64,000 bases of DNA from CBDBDZ01 sp965204215 (lineage in GTDB: Bacteria; Pseudomonadota; Gammaproteobacteria; Pseudomonadales; GM7GCV1): contig CBDBDZ010000013.1 in NCBI GenBank assembly GCA_965204215.1, positions 434,001-498,000 of the forward strand, given 5' to 3'. Position numbers and translations under genes: made by a program. The notes under the pieces are model-generated. The model searched no databases and was not told where the DNA came from. It was given only the letters and a program-made list of their open reading frames with translations. Below are positions 35,108 to 44,433 of the stretch, piece by piece. Position 1 is the stretch's first letter. Each line of letters opens with the position of its first letter.

Positions 35108-36763
35108 ATGGTCAAGTTTATTTTTATTACTGGCGGCGTTATATCTTCATTGGGAAAAGGGATAGCCGCTTCTTCACTGGGCGCATTGCTTGAAGCGCGC
35201 AACCTAAAAGTCACTATTGTAAAACTCGACCCTTACCTGAATATGGACCCAGGTACAATGAGCCCCTTTCAGCACGGAGAGGTTTTTGTTACAGAGGACG
35301 GAGCAGAGACAGATTTAGACTTAGGACACTATGAACGATTTATCAAAAGTAAATTGGGAAAGCGTAACAATTTTACTACAGGTCAAGTCTATGAAACCAT
35401 TTTACAGAGAGAACGCAATGGCGATTTCTTAGGTGGCACCGTACAAGTTATCCCTCATGTTACCGATGAAATTAAGCGCCGTGCCAAATTGGCCAAAAAA
35501 GATGCCGATGGAAACGATAACGACATTGTTATTTGCGAGGTTGGCGGGACTGTTGGTGATATTGAATCGCAACCCTTTATGGAGGCTTTGCGGCAAATGC
35601 GAATGGAGTTGGGCGAAGACAATTCGCTGTTAATTCATCTAACCTGGGTTCCCTTTATTGCAGCAGCAGGAGAAACCAAAACCAAACCCACGCAGCACTC
35701 GGTTAAGGAATTGCGCTCTATCGGTCTGCAACCAGACATTTTATTGTGTCGCTCCGAGGTTGAATTAAATACTGATACGCAACACAAAATTGCACAGTTT
35801 ACCAACGTAGAACCTAAGGCTGTAATATCTTTACCTGATGCCAAATCCATCTATTCCATTCCAGGGACATTGCAGCGTTTTGGGCTGGATCAAACTGTGG
35901 CAGCCAAGTTGAAACTCCCCAGTGCTGATGCTGATTTAAGCCAGTGGGATAGAGTGCTGGCGATGGAAAGCGAGCAACAAGGTCTGGTTCGCATTGGCAT
36001 GGTAGGTAAATATACCGAACTGGTTGATGCTTATAAATCACTTAATGAAGCGTTGGTACACGCTGGTATCCAAACTGGGAATAAAATTGAAATTGTTTAT
36101 CTTGACTCAGAAGTCATGGAACAAGAGGGTATTGACGAATTAGATACCCTGGATGCAATATTAATTCCAGGCGGCTTTGGCGTACGGGGCGTTGAAGGCA
36201 AAATACAAGCGGTGCGCTATGCGCGTGAAAATAATGTACCTTACCTGGGCATTTGTTTAGGTATGCAAGTAGCAATTATTGAATACTGTCGGCATGTGAT
36301 TGGGTTAGATGATGTCAACAGTACAGAGTTTGCTGAAAATTGTGCTTATCCAGTGATTGGTTTAATCAGCGAATGGATGGATGATGACGGTCAAATTAAA
36401 TATCGCAATACCAATACGGCGAAAGGTGGAACAATGCGCCTAGGCAAACAGAATAGTATATTGACTCAGGGTAGTAAAATACGGGAATTATATCAATCAG
36501 AGATGATTGCAGAGCGCCACCGTCACCGCTATGAAGTGAACAATCAATTAATTGACAAAATCACTTCCAAAGACATGCAGGTAGTTGGGTGGTCTGAGGA
36601 TAAAAGCCTGGTTGAAGCTGTCGAATTGTCAAATCACCCTTGGTTTATTGGGTGTCAGTTTCACCCGGAATTCACCTCGACACCTATTGATGGGCATCCA
36701 TTATTTACAGGGTTTATACAGGCGGCAATTAAATACAATACCTATCATGTACGAAAATCGTAG
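35108..36763 (+). CDS. pyrG: CTP synthase
   Basis: A 551-residue amidotransferase converting UTP to CTP. The synthase domain begins with FIFITGGVISSLGKGIAASS and has KLDPYLNMDPGTMSPFQHGE and EVGGTVGDIESQPFMEALRQ. The glutaminase domain has the catalytic Cys in YLGICLGMQVAIIEY and the His/Glu pair near CQFHPEFTSTP. Usual length. First of the pyrG-kdsA-eno series; kdsA starts three bases after its stop. Confidence 0.97.
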   Translation: MVKFIFITGGVISSLGKGIAASSLGALLEARNLKVTIVKLDPYLNMDPGTMSPFQHGEVFVTEDGAETDLDLGHYERFIKSKLGKRNNFTTGQVYETILQRERNGDFLGGTVQVIPHVTDEIKRRAKLAKKDADGNDNDIVICEVGGTVGDIESQPFMEALRQMRMELGEDNSLLIHLTWVPFIAAAGETKTKPTQHSVKELRSIGLQPDILLCRSEVELNTDTQHKIAQFTNVEPKAVISLPDAKSIYSIPGTLQRFGLDQTVAAKLKLPSADADLSQWDRVLAMESEQQGLVRIGMVGKYTELVDAYKSLNEALVHAGIQTGNKIEIVYLDSEVMEQEGIDELDTLDAILIPGGFGVRGVEGKIQAVRYARENNVPYLGICLGMQVAIIEYCRHVIGLDDVNSTEFAENCAYPVIGLISEWMDDDGQIKYRNTNTAKGGTMRLGKQNSILTQGSKIRELYQSEMIAERHRHRYEVNNQLIDKITSKDMQVVGWSEDKSLVEAVELSNHPWFIGCQFHPEFTSTPIDGHPLFTGFIQAAIKYNTYHVRKS

Positions 36764-36766
36764 CTA

Positions 36767-37636
36767 ATGGCAACCACCAAAAAAATTAATACCCATATTG
36801 ATATAGCGAATAATATCGTCATTGATAACGATTTACCTTTTACGCTGATTGGCGGAATTAATGCAATGGAGTCACGAACTCAGGTTATGCGTGTAGTGGA
36901 GCATTTTGTTAATACAACGCTTAAACATAATATCCCCTACATTTTTAAAGTATCTCTTGATAAGGCGAACCGTTCCTCCGTTCACTCATTTCGAGGTTTG
37001 GGTATTGATGAAGGGTTGGCAGTGCTACAAGAGATAAAAGCCACGTTCAAAGTGCCAGTCATTACTGATGTACACGAGCCATCACAAGCGGGAATATTTG
37101 CTCATGTGTGTGACGTATTGCAACTTCCAGCTTTTTTAGCAAGGCAAACTGATTTGGTTGCTGCACTAGCAAAGACAGGGAAGCCTATTAATATTAAAAA
37201 GCCACAGTTTCTCAGTCCAGAACAAATGGTTAATATTGTCGAAAAATTTCATGAATGCGGTAATTATCAATTAATGTTGTGCGAGCGGGGTTCAAATTTT
37301 GGTTACGATAATTTAGTTGTGGATATTTTAGGATTAGGAATAATGAAACGCCTATGTGGGAATATTCCTGTTATCATGGACGTTACTCACGCACTGCAAA
37401 CCAGAGCGACGGGAAGCAAGACATCAGGTGGCAGACGTACACAATTATTGGAATTGACTAAGGCCACCTTGGCAACAGGGCTTGCGGGTTTATTTATTGA
37501 GGCCCATCCTGACCCAGATAAAGCCCTATGTGATGGACCTAGTGCATTGCCATTAGTGCTTTTAGAAGAGTTTTTAATACAGGTAAAACAAATTGACCAG
37601 TTGGTGAAATCTCAGCCTAAGCTTAAAATTTCTTAA
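36767..37636 (+). CDS. kdsA: 3-deoxy-D-manno-octulosonate 8-phosphate synthase
   Basis: A 289-residue enzyme condensing PEP and arabinose 5-phosphate for the LPS inner core. It has FKVSLDKANRSSVHSFRGLG, ITDVHEPSQAG, QLPAFLARQTDLVAALAKTG, MLCERGSNFGYDNLVVDILG, VIMDVTHALQ and LAGLFIEAHPDPDKALCDGP. Between pyrG and eno, a widespread proteobacterial arrangement; it shows that the cell makes LPS. Confidence 0.96.
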   Translation: MATTKKINTHIDIANNIVIDNDLPFTLIGGINAMESRTQVMRVVEHFVNTTLKHNIPYIFKVSLDKANRSSVHSFRGLGIDEGLAVLQEIKATFKVPVITDVHEPSQAGIFAHVCDVLQLPAFLARQTDLVAALAKTGKPINIKKPQFLSPEQMVNIVEKFHECGNYQLMLCERGSNFGYDNLVVDILGLGIMKRLCGNIPVIMDVTHALQTRATGSKTSGGRRTQLLELTKATLATGLAGLFIEAHPDPDKALCDGPSALPLVLLEEFLIQVKQIDQLVKSQPKLKIS

Positions 37637-37664
37637 TTTTTATTATTAATTAAACGATTTATTT

Positions 37665-38954
37665 ATGTCCAGAATTAGCGATATTAAGGCCTATGAAGTA
37701 TTAGATTCAAGAGGCTCTCCTACTGTCTATACCGAAGTTACTCTAAGTGATGGTAATGTAGCAAGTGCCTATGCGCCAAGTGGTGCTTCTACAGGTTCGA
37801 GAGAAGCATTAGAATTGCGAGATGGCGATACTTCACGCTACTTGGGTAAAGGTGTTTTAATGGCTGTAACCAATGTCAACGGTGTTATTCGTGAATTGCT
37901 TATGGGGGCGGATGCAGTCGATCAAAGGCAAATTGATAATATGATGCTCGAAGCAGATGGAACCGAGAACAAATCCAAATTAGGCGCTAATGCTATATTA
38001 GCGGTGTCACTGGCTACAGCTAAAGCGGCGGCGCAATCTCAAAATATTCCACTGTATCGGCATATTGCTAACTGCGCCAATAACGAACAGTTTTCGATGC
38101 CAGTGCCCATGATGAATATTCTAAACGGTGGCGAGCATGCCGACAACAATGTTGATATCCAGGAATTTATGATACAGCCAGTCTCTGCCAGTAACTTTGG
38201 TCAGGCACTGCGTATGGGTGCAGAAGTTTTCCATGCTTTGAAAAAAGTGCTTAAAGATAAAAGCTTAAATACCGCAGTGGGTGACGAAGGGGGCTTCGCA
38301 CCAGATTTGCCGTCAAACGCCGCAGCACTGGTTTTAATTGGCGAGGCGATTGAGCATGCGGGTTATCAACTAGGCACTGACATTACTTTGGCACTAGATT
38401 GTGCTGCCAGCGAATTTTATAGAGATGGCCAATACCATTTATCAGGCGATAACAGAGTGTTAAGCTCAACAGGTTTTAGTGATTACCTCAAAAAACTTTG
38501 TGACGAGTATCCCATTATTTCAGTGGAAGATGGTTTGGATGAAAGCGATTGGGATGGCTGGGAATACTTAACTCAAATTTTGGGTGATAAAGTACAATTA
38601 GTAGGAGATGATTTATTTGTTACCAATACTGCCATTCTGAAACAGGGAATTGAACGTAAAATAGCCAATTCAATTTTGATAAAATTCAATCAAATAGGTT
38701 CACTGAGTGAAACATTGGACGCTATTAAAATGGCACAAGATGCAGGCTATACAGCTGTTATTTCACATCGCTCCGGGGAGACCGAAGATACAACTATAGC
38801 TGATTTGGCCGTGGCAACAGGAGCAGGTCAAATTAAAACAGGTTCACTTTGTCGCTCTGATAGAGTTGCCAAATACAACCGTTTGCTAATTATTGAAAAT
38901 GAGATGTCGGGTATGGCACCCTATCGCGGTATTAATGAATTCGTGCAGCGTTAA
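37665..38954 (+). CDS. eno: Enolase
   Basis: A 429-residue glycolytic enzyme interconverting 2-phosphoglycerate and PEP. It has EVLDSRGSPTVYTEVTLSDG, GASTGSREALELRDGD, LGANAILAVSLATAKAAA, MNILNGGEHADNNVDIQEFM, VGDEGGFAPDL, the metal ligands around ISVEDGLDESDWDGW and LVGDDLFVTN, and LIKFNQIGSLSETLDAI with catalytic Lys. The usual downstream ftsB is missing; a symporter gene follows after 66 bases. Confidence 0.97.
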   Translation: MSRISDIKAYEVLDSRGSPTVYTEVTLSDGNVASAYAPSGASTGSREALELRDGDTSRYLGKGVLMAVTNVNGVIRELLMGADAVDQRQIDNMMLEADGTENKSKLGANAILAVSLATAKAAAQSQNIPLYRHIANCANNEQFSMPVPMMNILNGGEHADNNVDIQEFMIQPVSASNFGQALRMGAEVFHALKKVLKDKSLNTAVGDEGGFAPDLPSNAAALVLIGEAIEHAGYQLGTDITLALDCAASEFYRDGQYHLSGDNRVLSSTGFSDYLKKLCDEYPIISVEDGLDESDWDGWEYLTQILGDKVQLVGDDLFVTNTAILKQGIERKIANSILIKFNQIGSLSETLDAIKMAQDAGYTAVISHRSGETEDTTIADLAVATGAGQIKTGSLCRSDRVAKYNRLLIIENEMSGMAPYRGINEFVQR

Positions 38955-39020
38955 AACGTGACTCTGAAATCTTCCAAAAACTACAAAACGAAAATAAACT
39001 AAAACAGACTAAAACGAATC

Positions 39021-40670
39021 ATGAGTACAGTTAACGACATATTTCTTCTTATCAATAGTTACATAGGTGGGGCTTTTTGGTTTCCAATTTTATTGTTAGG
39101 TACCGGCATCTTTTTCACCGTTTACCTTAAATTTCCACAATTTCGTTTTTTTAAAGACTCATGGAAAAAACTGTTTTTCAAACGCGATAGTGATGCCAGT
39201 GGCGAGACTAGCCATTTTCAAGCCTTGGCCACAGCATTGTCGGGTACTGTAGGTACTGGAAATATTGGGGGCGTAGCCTTTGCCATCTTTTTAGGTGGTC
39301 CTGCCGCATTGTTTTGGATGTGGGTTACAGCTTTTTTAGGTATGACCTCTAAAATGGTGGAAGTTACACTATCGCACAAATATCGTGAAATGACAGAAGA
39401 CGGAACCGTTGCAGGTGGTCCTATGTACTATATGGATAAAGGTCTAAATTGGAAGCCGATGGCAATATTATTTGCTATTGCCACAGTGGCAAGTTCGTTT
39501 GGTTCGGGCAGTTTACCGCAAATTGCCAATATTTCACAAACCATGCACGCAACCTTTGATATTGAGCCAGTGCTAACAGGCGCAGTAATGGCAGTTATTT
39601 TAGGTTTGGTTATTATCGGGGGTATTCGCCGTATCGTTAAAGTCACATCATCGGTATTGCCTGTTATGGGCACGCTGTATTTAATTGGAGCTTTAGCTGT
39701 AATTTTTGGCAACTTTGAAAATATCGTGCCATCCTTTACAGTTATTTTTGAAGGAGTATTTTCAGGCAGTGCGGCAGCAGGCGGCTTTTTAGGTGCCAGT
39801 ATTGCATTTGCATTTACTCGAGGGGTTGATAGAGGCTTGTATTCTAATGAGGCAGGGCAAGGTTCAGCACCTATTGCGCACGCCTCGGCACAGACTAAAG
39901 AGTCTGTAGCTGAAGGCACAGTAGCGTTGTTGGAACCTTTTATAGACACTCTTATTATCTGCACCATTACAGGGTTGGTTATTTTGTCATCCGGGGTATG
40001 GACGCAGAAATTTGACAATCAATTTCATGAGGCAGAAACCTATGTGATATCGGGAGTTTATTCTGAGGAAAACTCACAACATCGTCAACAATTATCACAA
40101 TTTTTAGACACACTTACCATTTCCAATACTGAAGATGTAAAACTCTACAATGGAAGTATTCAAGTGGTTAATGGCGTGCCCGTATTAACCGATACGACGA
40201 TACTTCATGCCAGATCCATTGCCGAAAAAATTCGTATGAGCGATAGCAACGGGGCTTATACCGGGAAATTGATGGTAAAAAATGGACAAATTTCTTTTTC
40301 AAATTTAAAAATAGAAGGTTATTCACTCATACACAGTGCAAAATTAACCAGTGAGGCTTTTACCAAGAGCTATTTTGGAGAATCTGGACGTTATATTGTT
40401 GCCATTGTGTTGTTGCTTTTTGCTTTTTCTACGGCTGTAACATGGTCTTATTATGGTGACCGCGCTATTACTTATTTAGTAGGAGTTAAAGGTGTTATGC
40501 CTTACCGCATTGTTTATGTGTTTGGTTTTTTTATCGCATCCTTTACCGATACTGTGGTACTGTGGAACTTTGCAGGCATTACCATTGCCTTAATGACCGT
40601 GCCCAATATTATTGGCTTATTGATGATGCGCAAAGAAGTTAAACAATTGGTTGAAAATTACGATAGCTAA
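39021..40670 (+). CDS. Sodium:alanine/glycine symporter (AGCS family)
   Basis: A 549-residue membrane transporter. It begins FWFPILLLGTGIFFTVYLKF and has the AGCS signatures ATALSGTVGTGNIGGVAFAI, GGPAALFWMWVTAFLGMTSK, FTRGVDRGLYSNEAGQGSAP and LLLFAFSTAVTWSYYGDRA. It should import alanine or glycine with Na+. Between the WTQKF segment (about residue 328) and TSEAFTKSYFGESGRYIVAI (about 440) there is a roughly 110-residue hydrophilic insertion that short AGCS proteins lack. It is separate from the eno series in function. Confidence 0.92.
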   Translation: MSTVNDIFLLINSYIGGAFWFPILLLGTGIFFTVYLKFPQFRFFKDSWKKLFFKRDSDASGETSHFQALATALSGTVGTGNIGGVAFAIFLGGPAALFWMWVTAFLGMTSKMVEVTLSHKYREMTEDGTVAGGPMYYMDKGLNWKPMAILFAIATVASSFGSGSLPQIANISQTMHATFDIEPVLTGAVMAVILGLVIIGGIRRIVKVTSSVLPVMGTLYLIGALAVIFGNFENIVPSFTVIFEGVFSGSAAAGGFLGASIAFAFTRGVDRGLYSNEAGQGSAPIAHASAQTKESVAEGTVALLEPFIDTLIICTITGLVILSSGVWTQKFDNQFHEAETYVISGVYSEENSQHRQQLSQFLDTLTISNTEDVKLYNGSIQVVNGVPVLTDTTILHARSIAEKIRMSDSNGAYTGKLMVKNGQISFSNLKIEGYSLIHSAKLTSEAFTKSYFGESGRYIVAIVLLLFAFSTAVTWSYYGDRAITYLVGVKGVMPYRIVYVFGFFIASFTDTVVLWNFAGITIALMTVPNIIGLLMMRKEVKQLVENYDS

Positions 40671-40841
40671 AAATATTTGATTACCATCCCAAAATAATTT
40701 TAAAAACAATCAATTTGCTAGAAAAATATAATCTGGATTGAGAGCTTTGCACAATGTCACGAGCGATGAAAATACAAGACAAAAATATGTGAAAAAGTGG
40801 AGTTTACTAGTCGCACATTCTACTCATAAGTGCAACGCTGG
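40671..40841. other. Convergent gap with a possible family B remnant
   Basis: No terminator hairpin is obvious. Bases 40757-40790 (CACGAGCGATGAAAATACAA...) resemble the reverse strand of repeat B near 43141-43195, in shortened form, and TATAATCTGGATTGA near 40728 recalls a family A end. Both matches are weak. Confidence 0.3.
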
Positions 40842-41567
40842 TTAAAAATCTCCCCACAAGTATTGTGCAACAGCAATAAAAGCCAGTGGTGCGGTTTCGG
40901 TTCTTAAAATTCGGGTTCCCATTTTTACCGCCTCAATTTTGTGTTTGTGTGCCAGATTCAACTCCTGGTTTGAAAATCCGCCCTCTGGTCCTACCAATAA
41001 AGTCAATTGATTGTCGATAGGTGGCGATAGTTGCTCAATGGATTGTGAGGCAATAGGTGATAATATAACGCTAGAACCATAGAGGTTGGCAACAAAATGA
41101 TTAAAATCTAAAGCAGAATTGAGTTTAGGAATAACAGCTCTTTCCGATTGCTCACAAGCACTAATTAGCACTTGTTGCCAGTGTTGCATACGCTTTTCTA
41201 GGCGCTTTGCATCCAATTTGACATTGCAATATTCTGAGGTTAGAGGTGTTATTTGAACAACGCCAAGCTCGGTAGCTTTTTGCAATGCCCAGTCGTATCT
41301 GTCGCCTTTGGATAAGACTAGCCCTAAATGGATGTTAACGGGTGATTCGTTTTCACAACTTTCACACTGTTCAATAGAAACTTCAGCCTGACGTTTAGTC
41401 AAGGAGTATAAATGACCTTGGTAATTGTTACCATCGCCATTAAATAAAACAATTGGTTGATTAATTATTGCGCGAACAACATTGAGGTGCTGCACGCAGT
41501 TTTGCGGTAATTGTACCTGTCCAAGGCTAGACAGGTGTTGATTACAATATAACCTTATAGTGTGCAT
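40842..41567 (-). CDS. rsmE: 16S rRNA m3U1498 methyltransferase
   Basis: A 241-residue SPOUT-class methyltransferase. The N-terminal PUA-like region includes HLNVVRAIINQPIVLFNGDG. The knotted C-terminal domain has KGDRYDWALQKATELGV, LLVGPEGGFSNQELNLA and GTRILRTETAPLAFIAVAQY. It acts on 30S subunits. It is convergent with the symporter and followed upstream by the ahcY-metK cluster on the same strand, about 105 bases away. Confidence 0.95.
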   Translation of the reverse strand: MHTIRLYCNQHLSSLGQVQLPQNCVQHLNVVRAIINQPIVLFNGDGNNYQGHLYSLTKRQAEVSIEQCESCENESPVNIHLGLVLSKGDRYDWALQKATELGVVQITPLTSEYCNVKLDAKRLEKRMQHWQQVLISACEQSERAVIPKLNSALDFNHFVANLYGSSVILSPIASQSIEQLSPPIDNQLTLLVGPEGGFSNQELNLAHKHKIEAVKMGTRILRTETAPLAFIAVAQYLWGDF

Positions 41568-41672
41568 TTATATGGTCTGGATGCCATACTTTGGCTTGGA
41601 ACCGTGTGAGACTATGTTATACCTAGAAGGAGCCACAGAGGTGCGGCATCAATTCGGCATCTAAATAACATA

Positions 41673-43043
41673 TTAATAACGATAACTTTCAGGTTTAAAG
41701 GGACCATCAACAGGGATGTTAACGTATTTTGATTGCTCAGTAGTCATCCGGGTAATAACACCGCCAAAACCTTCGACCATTTGCCTGGCGACAGCCTCAT
41801 CCAAATGCTTGGGTAAAACTTCAATCCGTAACATCTCTGTTTGAGAGTCAGCGCTTTGGTCAGCAAACTTTTGCTCAAATAAATAAATTTGTGCTAGCAC
41901 CTGGTTGGCGAATGAGCCATCCATAATGCGCGAAGGGTGACCGGTTGCATTGCCTAAATTTACCAAACGGCCTTCGGATAACAATAGTAAGAAATCGTTG
42001 GGTTGTTCACTGCGGTAAACTTTATGTACTTGTGATTTAACTTCTTCAAAACGCCAATTGGAGCGCATAAATGCAGTGTCAATTTCTAAATCAAAGTGAC
42101 CAATATTACAAACAATAGCGCCGCGTTTTAATTGTTTTAGCATATTGGCATTACAGGCGTGACAGTTGCCAGTAGTGGTCACTATTAAATCGGTTTTTTG
42201 CATTAAGTCGTTATTAATACAATTGTTTGTACCATCGTTAATGCCATCAGTATAAGGTGACACCACTTCGTAGCCATCCATACAAGCTTGCATGGCGCAG
42301 ATTGGGTCAATTTCTGTGACTCGCACAATCATACCTTCCTGACGTAGCGACTGGGCAGAGCCTTTACCGACATCGCCGTAGCCGATAACTAGTGCCTGCT
42401 TGCCTGATAATAGGTGGTCGGTAGCGCGTTTAATGGCGTCGTTTAAGCTATGCCTGCAACCATATTTGTTATCGTTTTTCGACTTGGTAACAGAATCATT
42501 CACATTAACGGCAGGTACTTTTAATAAACCTTCTTCTAACATGCTGTGTAAGCGATGTACGCCAGTGGTGGTTTCTTCGGTAATGCCATGAATAGCTTCT
42601 AATTGCGATGCATAGCGCTCGTGCATAATGGCGGTTAAATCGCCACCATCATCAAGAATCATGTTTGCATCCCATATTTTGCCATCTTTGTTGATGGTTT
42701 GCTCAATACACCACTCGTATTCCTCTTCAGTTTCGCCTTTCCAGGCAAATACAGGAATACCAGCAGCAGCGATGGCCGCCGCCGCGTGGTCTTGTGTTGA
42801 AAAAATATTGCAAGATGACCAGCGCACTTCAGCGCCAAGGTCTATCAAAGTTTCAATCAAAACTGCAGTTTGAATGGTCATGTGAATGCAGCCTAAAATC
42901 TTGGCGCCCTTTAATGGTTGCTGAGCTTTATACTTACGGCGTAAAGCCATCAAAGCAGGCATTTCTGTTTCAGCAATTGCTATTTCACTTCTGCCCCAGT
43001 CGGCTAAGTTTATGTCGGCTACTTTATAATCGTTTGTGCTCAT
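41673..43043 (-). CDS. ahcY: Adenosylhomocysteinase
   Basis: A 456-residue NAD-dependent hydrolase splitting S-adenosylhomocysteine into homocysteine and adenosine. Motifs: GCIHMTIQTAVLIETLIDLG, SSCNIFSTQDHAAAAIA, NDSVTKSKNDNKYGCRHSL, the NAD fold VIGYGDVGKGSAQSLR, and the C-terminal DGPFKPESYRY. A repeat B copy fills the 208-base gap to metK upstream. No SAH riboswitch was recognised there. Confidence 0.97.
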   Translation of the reverse strand: MSTNDYKVADINLADWGRSEIAIAETEMPALMALRRKYKAQQPLKGAKILGCIHMTIQTAVLIETLIDLGAEVRWSSCNIFSTQDHAAAAIAAAGIPVFAWKGETEEEYEWCIEQTINKDGKIWDANMILDDGGDLTAIMHERYASQLEAIHGITEETTTGVHRLHSMLEEGLLKVPAVNVNDSVTKSKNDNKYGCRHSLNDAIKRATDHLLSGKQALVIGYGDVGKGSAQSLRQEGMIVRVTEIDPICAMQACMDGYEVVSPYTDGINDGTNNCINNDLMQKTDLIVTTTGNCHACNANMLKQLKRGAIVCNIGHFDLEIDTAFMRSNWRFEEVKSQVHKVYRSEQPNDFLLLLSEGRLVNLGNATGHPSRIMDGSFANQVLAQIYLFEQKFADQSADSQTEMLRIEVLPKHLDEAVARQMVEGFGGVITRMTTEQSKYVNIPVDGPFKPESYRY

Positions 43044-43076
43044 TAAATAATCTCAAATAGTGTTGTTTTTAATGCA

Positions 43077-43255
43077 TTAATTTGGGTTATGAATTCGGCA
43101 TGAAAATACCGGGCTAATAGGTGGACAAGGAAGTACCTCAACGAGCGATAGCTCGAGCCTGAACCATTGAAATACAAGAAAATTCGCATATTTTCGGTAG
43201 TATTTTGATGGTGACCAATAAAATACGCAGGAGCGATATTTTATTGCCAGGTTAA
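43077..43255 (-). repeat. Family B dispersed repeat, copy 3
   Basis: Read on the minus strand it begins TTAACCTGGCAATAAAATAT, including the metK stop codon, and ends at CATGCCGAATTCATAACC. It contains the 29-base core shared with 34457-34485 and is uninterrupted where copy 1 carries element C. AATGCATTAATTTGGGTTAT at 43071-43090 also looks like a family A end. It occupies nearly the whole metK-ahcY gap. Confidence 0.75.
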
Positions 43256-44406
43256 GAAAGCGCATTGCGCAGAGCATCGATTTTATTGATCTTCTCCCAA
43301 CTAAATTCGTTGCGACCGAAATGACCGTATGCAGCAGTTGGACGAAATAGAGGTTTCTTTAAATCCAGCATGTCAATAATGCCGGCAGGTGTTAAGTCAA
43401 AGTGTTCGCGAACCAATTTTTCTAAAGTGGCATTGGAATGTTCACTTGTGCCAAAGCTGTTAATACTGATGGAAGTGGGTTCAGCAATGCCAATGGAATA
43501 GGATAGTTGAATTTCACAGCGCCTAGCCAAACCTGCGGCTACTATATTTTTAGCTACATAGCGTCCTGCATAGGCAGCAGAGCGGTCAACCTTGGTTGCA
43601 TCTTTGCCAGAAAAGGCACCGCCTCCATGTCTTGCCATACCGCCGTAAGTATCGACAATTATTTTACGACCAGTTAACCCGCAATCGCCAACAGGTCCGC
43701 CAATTTCAAAATTACCAGTAGGGTTAATGTGGTATTGCGTACCTGTGTGTAACCAGGCCTCAGGTAAGCAATGCAAAATGATATTCGATTTAACCTCGTG
43801 GCGTAATTCTTCTAAGCTAATATCGGGGCTATGTTGGGTTGACAATACCACCGCATCTACCGCAATGGGCTGCCCTTTTTCATCAAAACGTATTGAAACC
43901 TGGCTTTTGGCATCGGGTCGTAACCAGTTTAATTCGCCAGACTTACGCAGTTGGGCTTGTCTGGCAACCAGCATGTGCGCATAGTGTATGGGGGTTGGCA
44001 TAAAGCTTTCAGTTTCGTTGGTAGCATAGCCAAACATCATGCCTTGGTCACCAGCGCCAAGTTTTTTAGAATTGCCTTCATCTACGCCCATAGCAATGTC
44101 ATTAGATTGCTTGCCAAGAGCATTAATTACCGCGCAAGTGTTACCGTTAAAGCCCACATCAGCATTATCATAACCTATGTCAATAATGGTTTGACGTGCA
44201 ATGGCTTCAAAGTCGACAACAGCATCGGTACGAATTTCACCAGCCAGAATGCACATACCTGTTTTAACCAGGGTTTCAGCAGCAACGCGAGATTCAGGGT
44301 CTTGTTCCAAAATGGCATCTAAAACGGCATCAGAGACTTGGTCCGCAAGTTTGTCAGGGTGACCTTCGGAAACCGATTCGGATGTAAAAGTTCTAAAATG
44401 AGACAT
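43252..44406 (-). CDS. metK: S-adenosylmethionine synthetase
   Basis: A 384-residue enzyme making SAM from methionine and ATP. Motifs: FTSESVSEGHPDKLADQVSD, GAGDQGMMFGYA, NPTGNFEIGGPVGDCGLTGR, the P-loop-like GGGAFSGKDATKVDRSAAY and the C-terminal FRPTAAYGHFGRNEFSWEK. It lies 27 bases downstream of an ArsR-methyltransferase fusion gene and upstream of ahcY, forming a SAM-cycle cluster. Confidence 0.97.
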   Translation of the reverse strand: MSHFRTFTSESVSEGHPDKLADQVSDAVLDAILEQDPESRVAAETLVKTGMCILAGEIRTDAVVDFEAIARQTIIDIGYDNADVGFNGNTCAVINALGKQSNDIAMGVDEGNSKKLGAGDQGMMFGYATNETESFMPTPIHYAHMLVARQAQLRKSGELNWLRPDAKSQVSIRFDEKGQPIAVDAVVLSTQHSPDISLEELRHEVKSNIILHCLPEAWLHTGTQYHINPTGNFEIGGPVGDCGLTGRKIIVDTYGGMARHGGGAFSGKDATKVDRSAAYAGRYVAKNIVAAGLARRCEIQLSYSIGIAEPTSISINSFGTSEHSNATLEKLVREHFDLTPAGIIDMLDLKKPLFRPTAAYGHFGRNEFSWEKINKIDALRNALS

Positions 44407-44433
44407 AAAAATAAAAGTTATAGTTGTTAATAT

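Noticed and set aside
39428..40018. Antisense open frame of ~196 codons
   Set aside because: It lies entirely opposite a strongly conserved AGCS transporter, is low in complexity (many Pro/Ile/Thr) and has no ribosome site.
43044..43251. Possible SAH riboswitch upstream of ahcY
   Set aside because: The conserved GAGGAGCG/CTCCCC core was not found; the gap is explained by repeat B.
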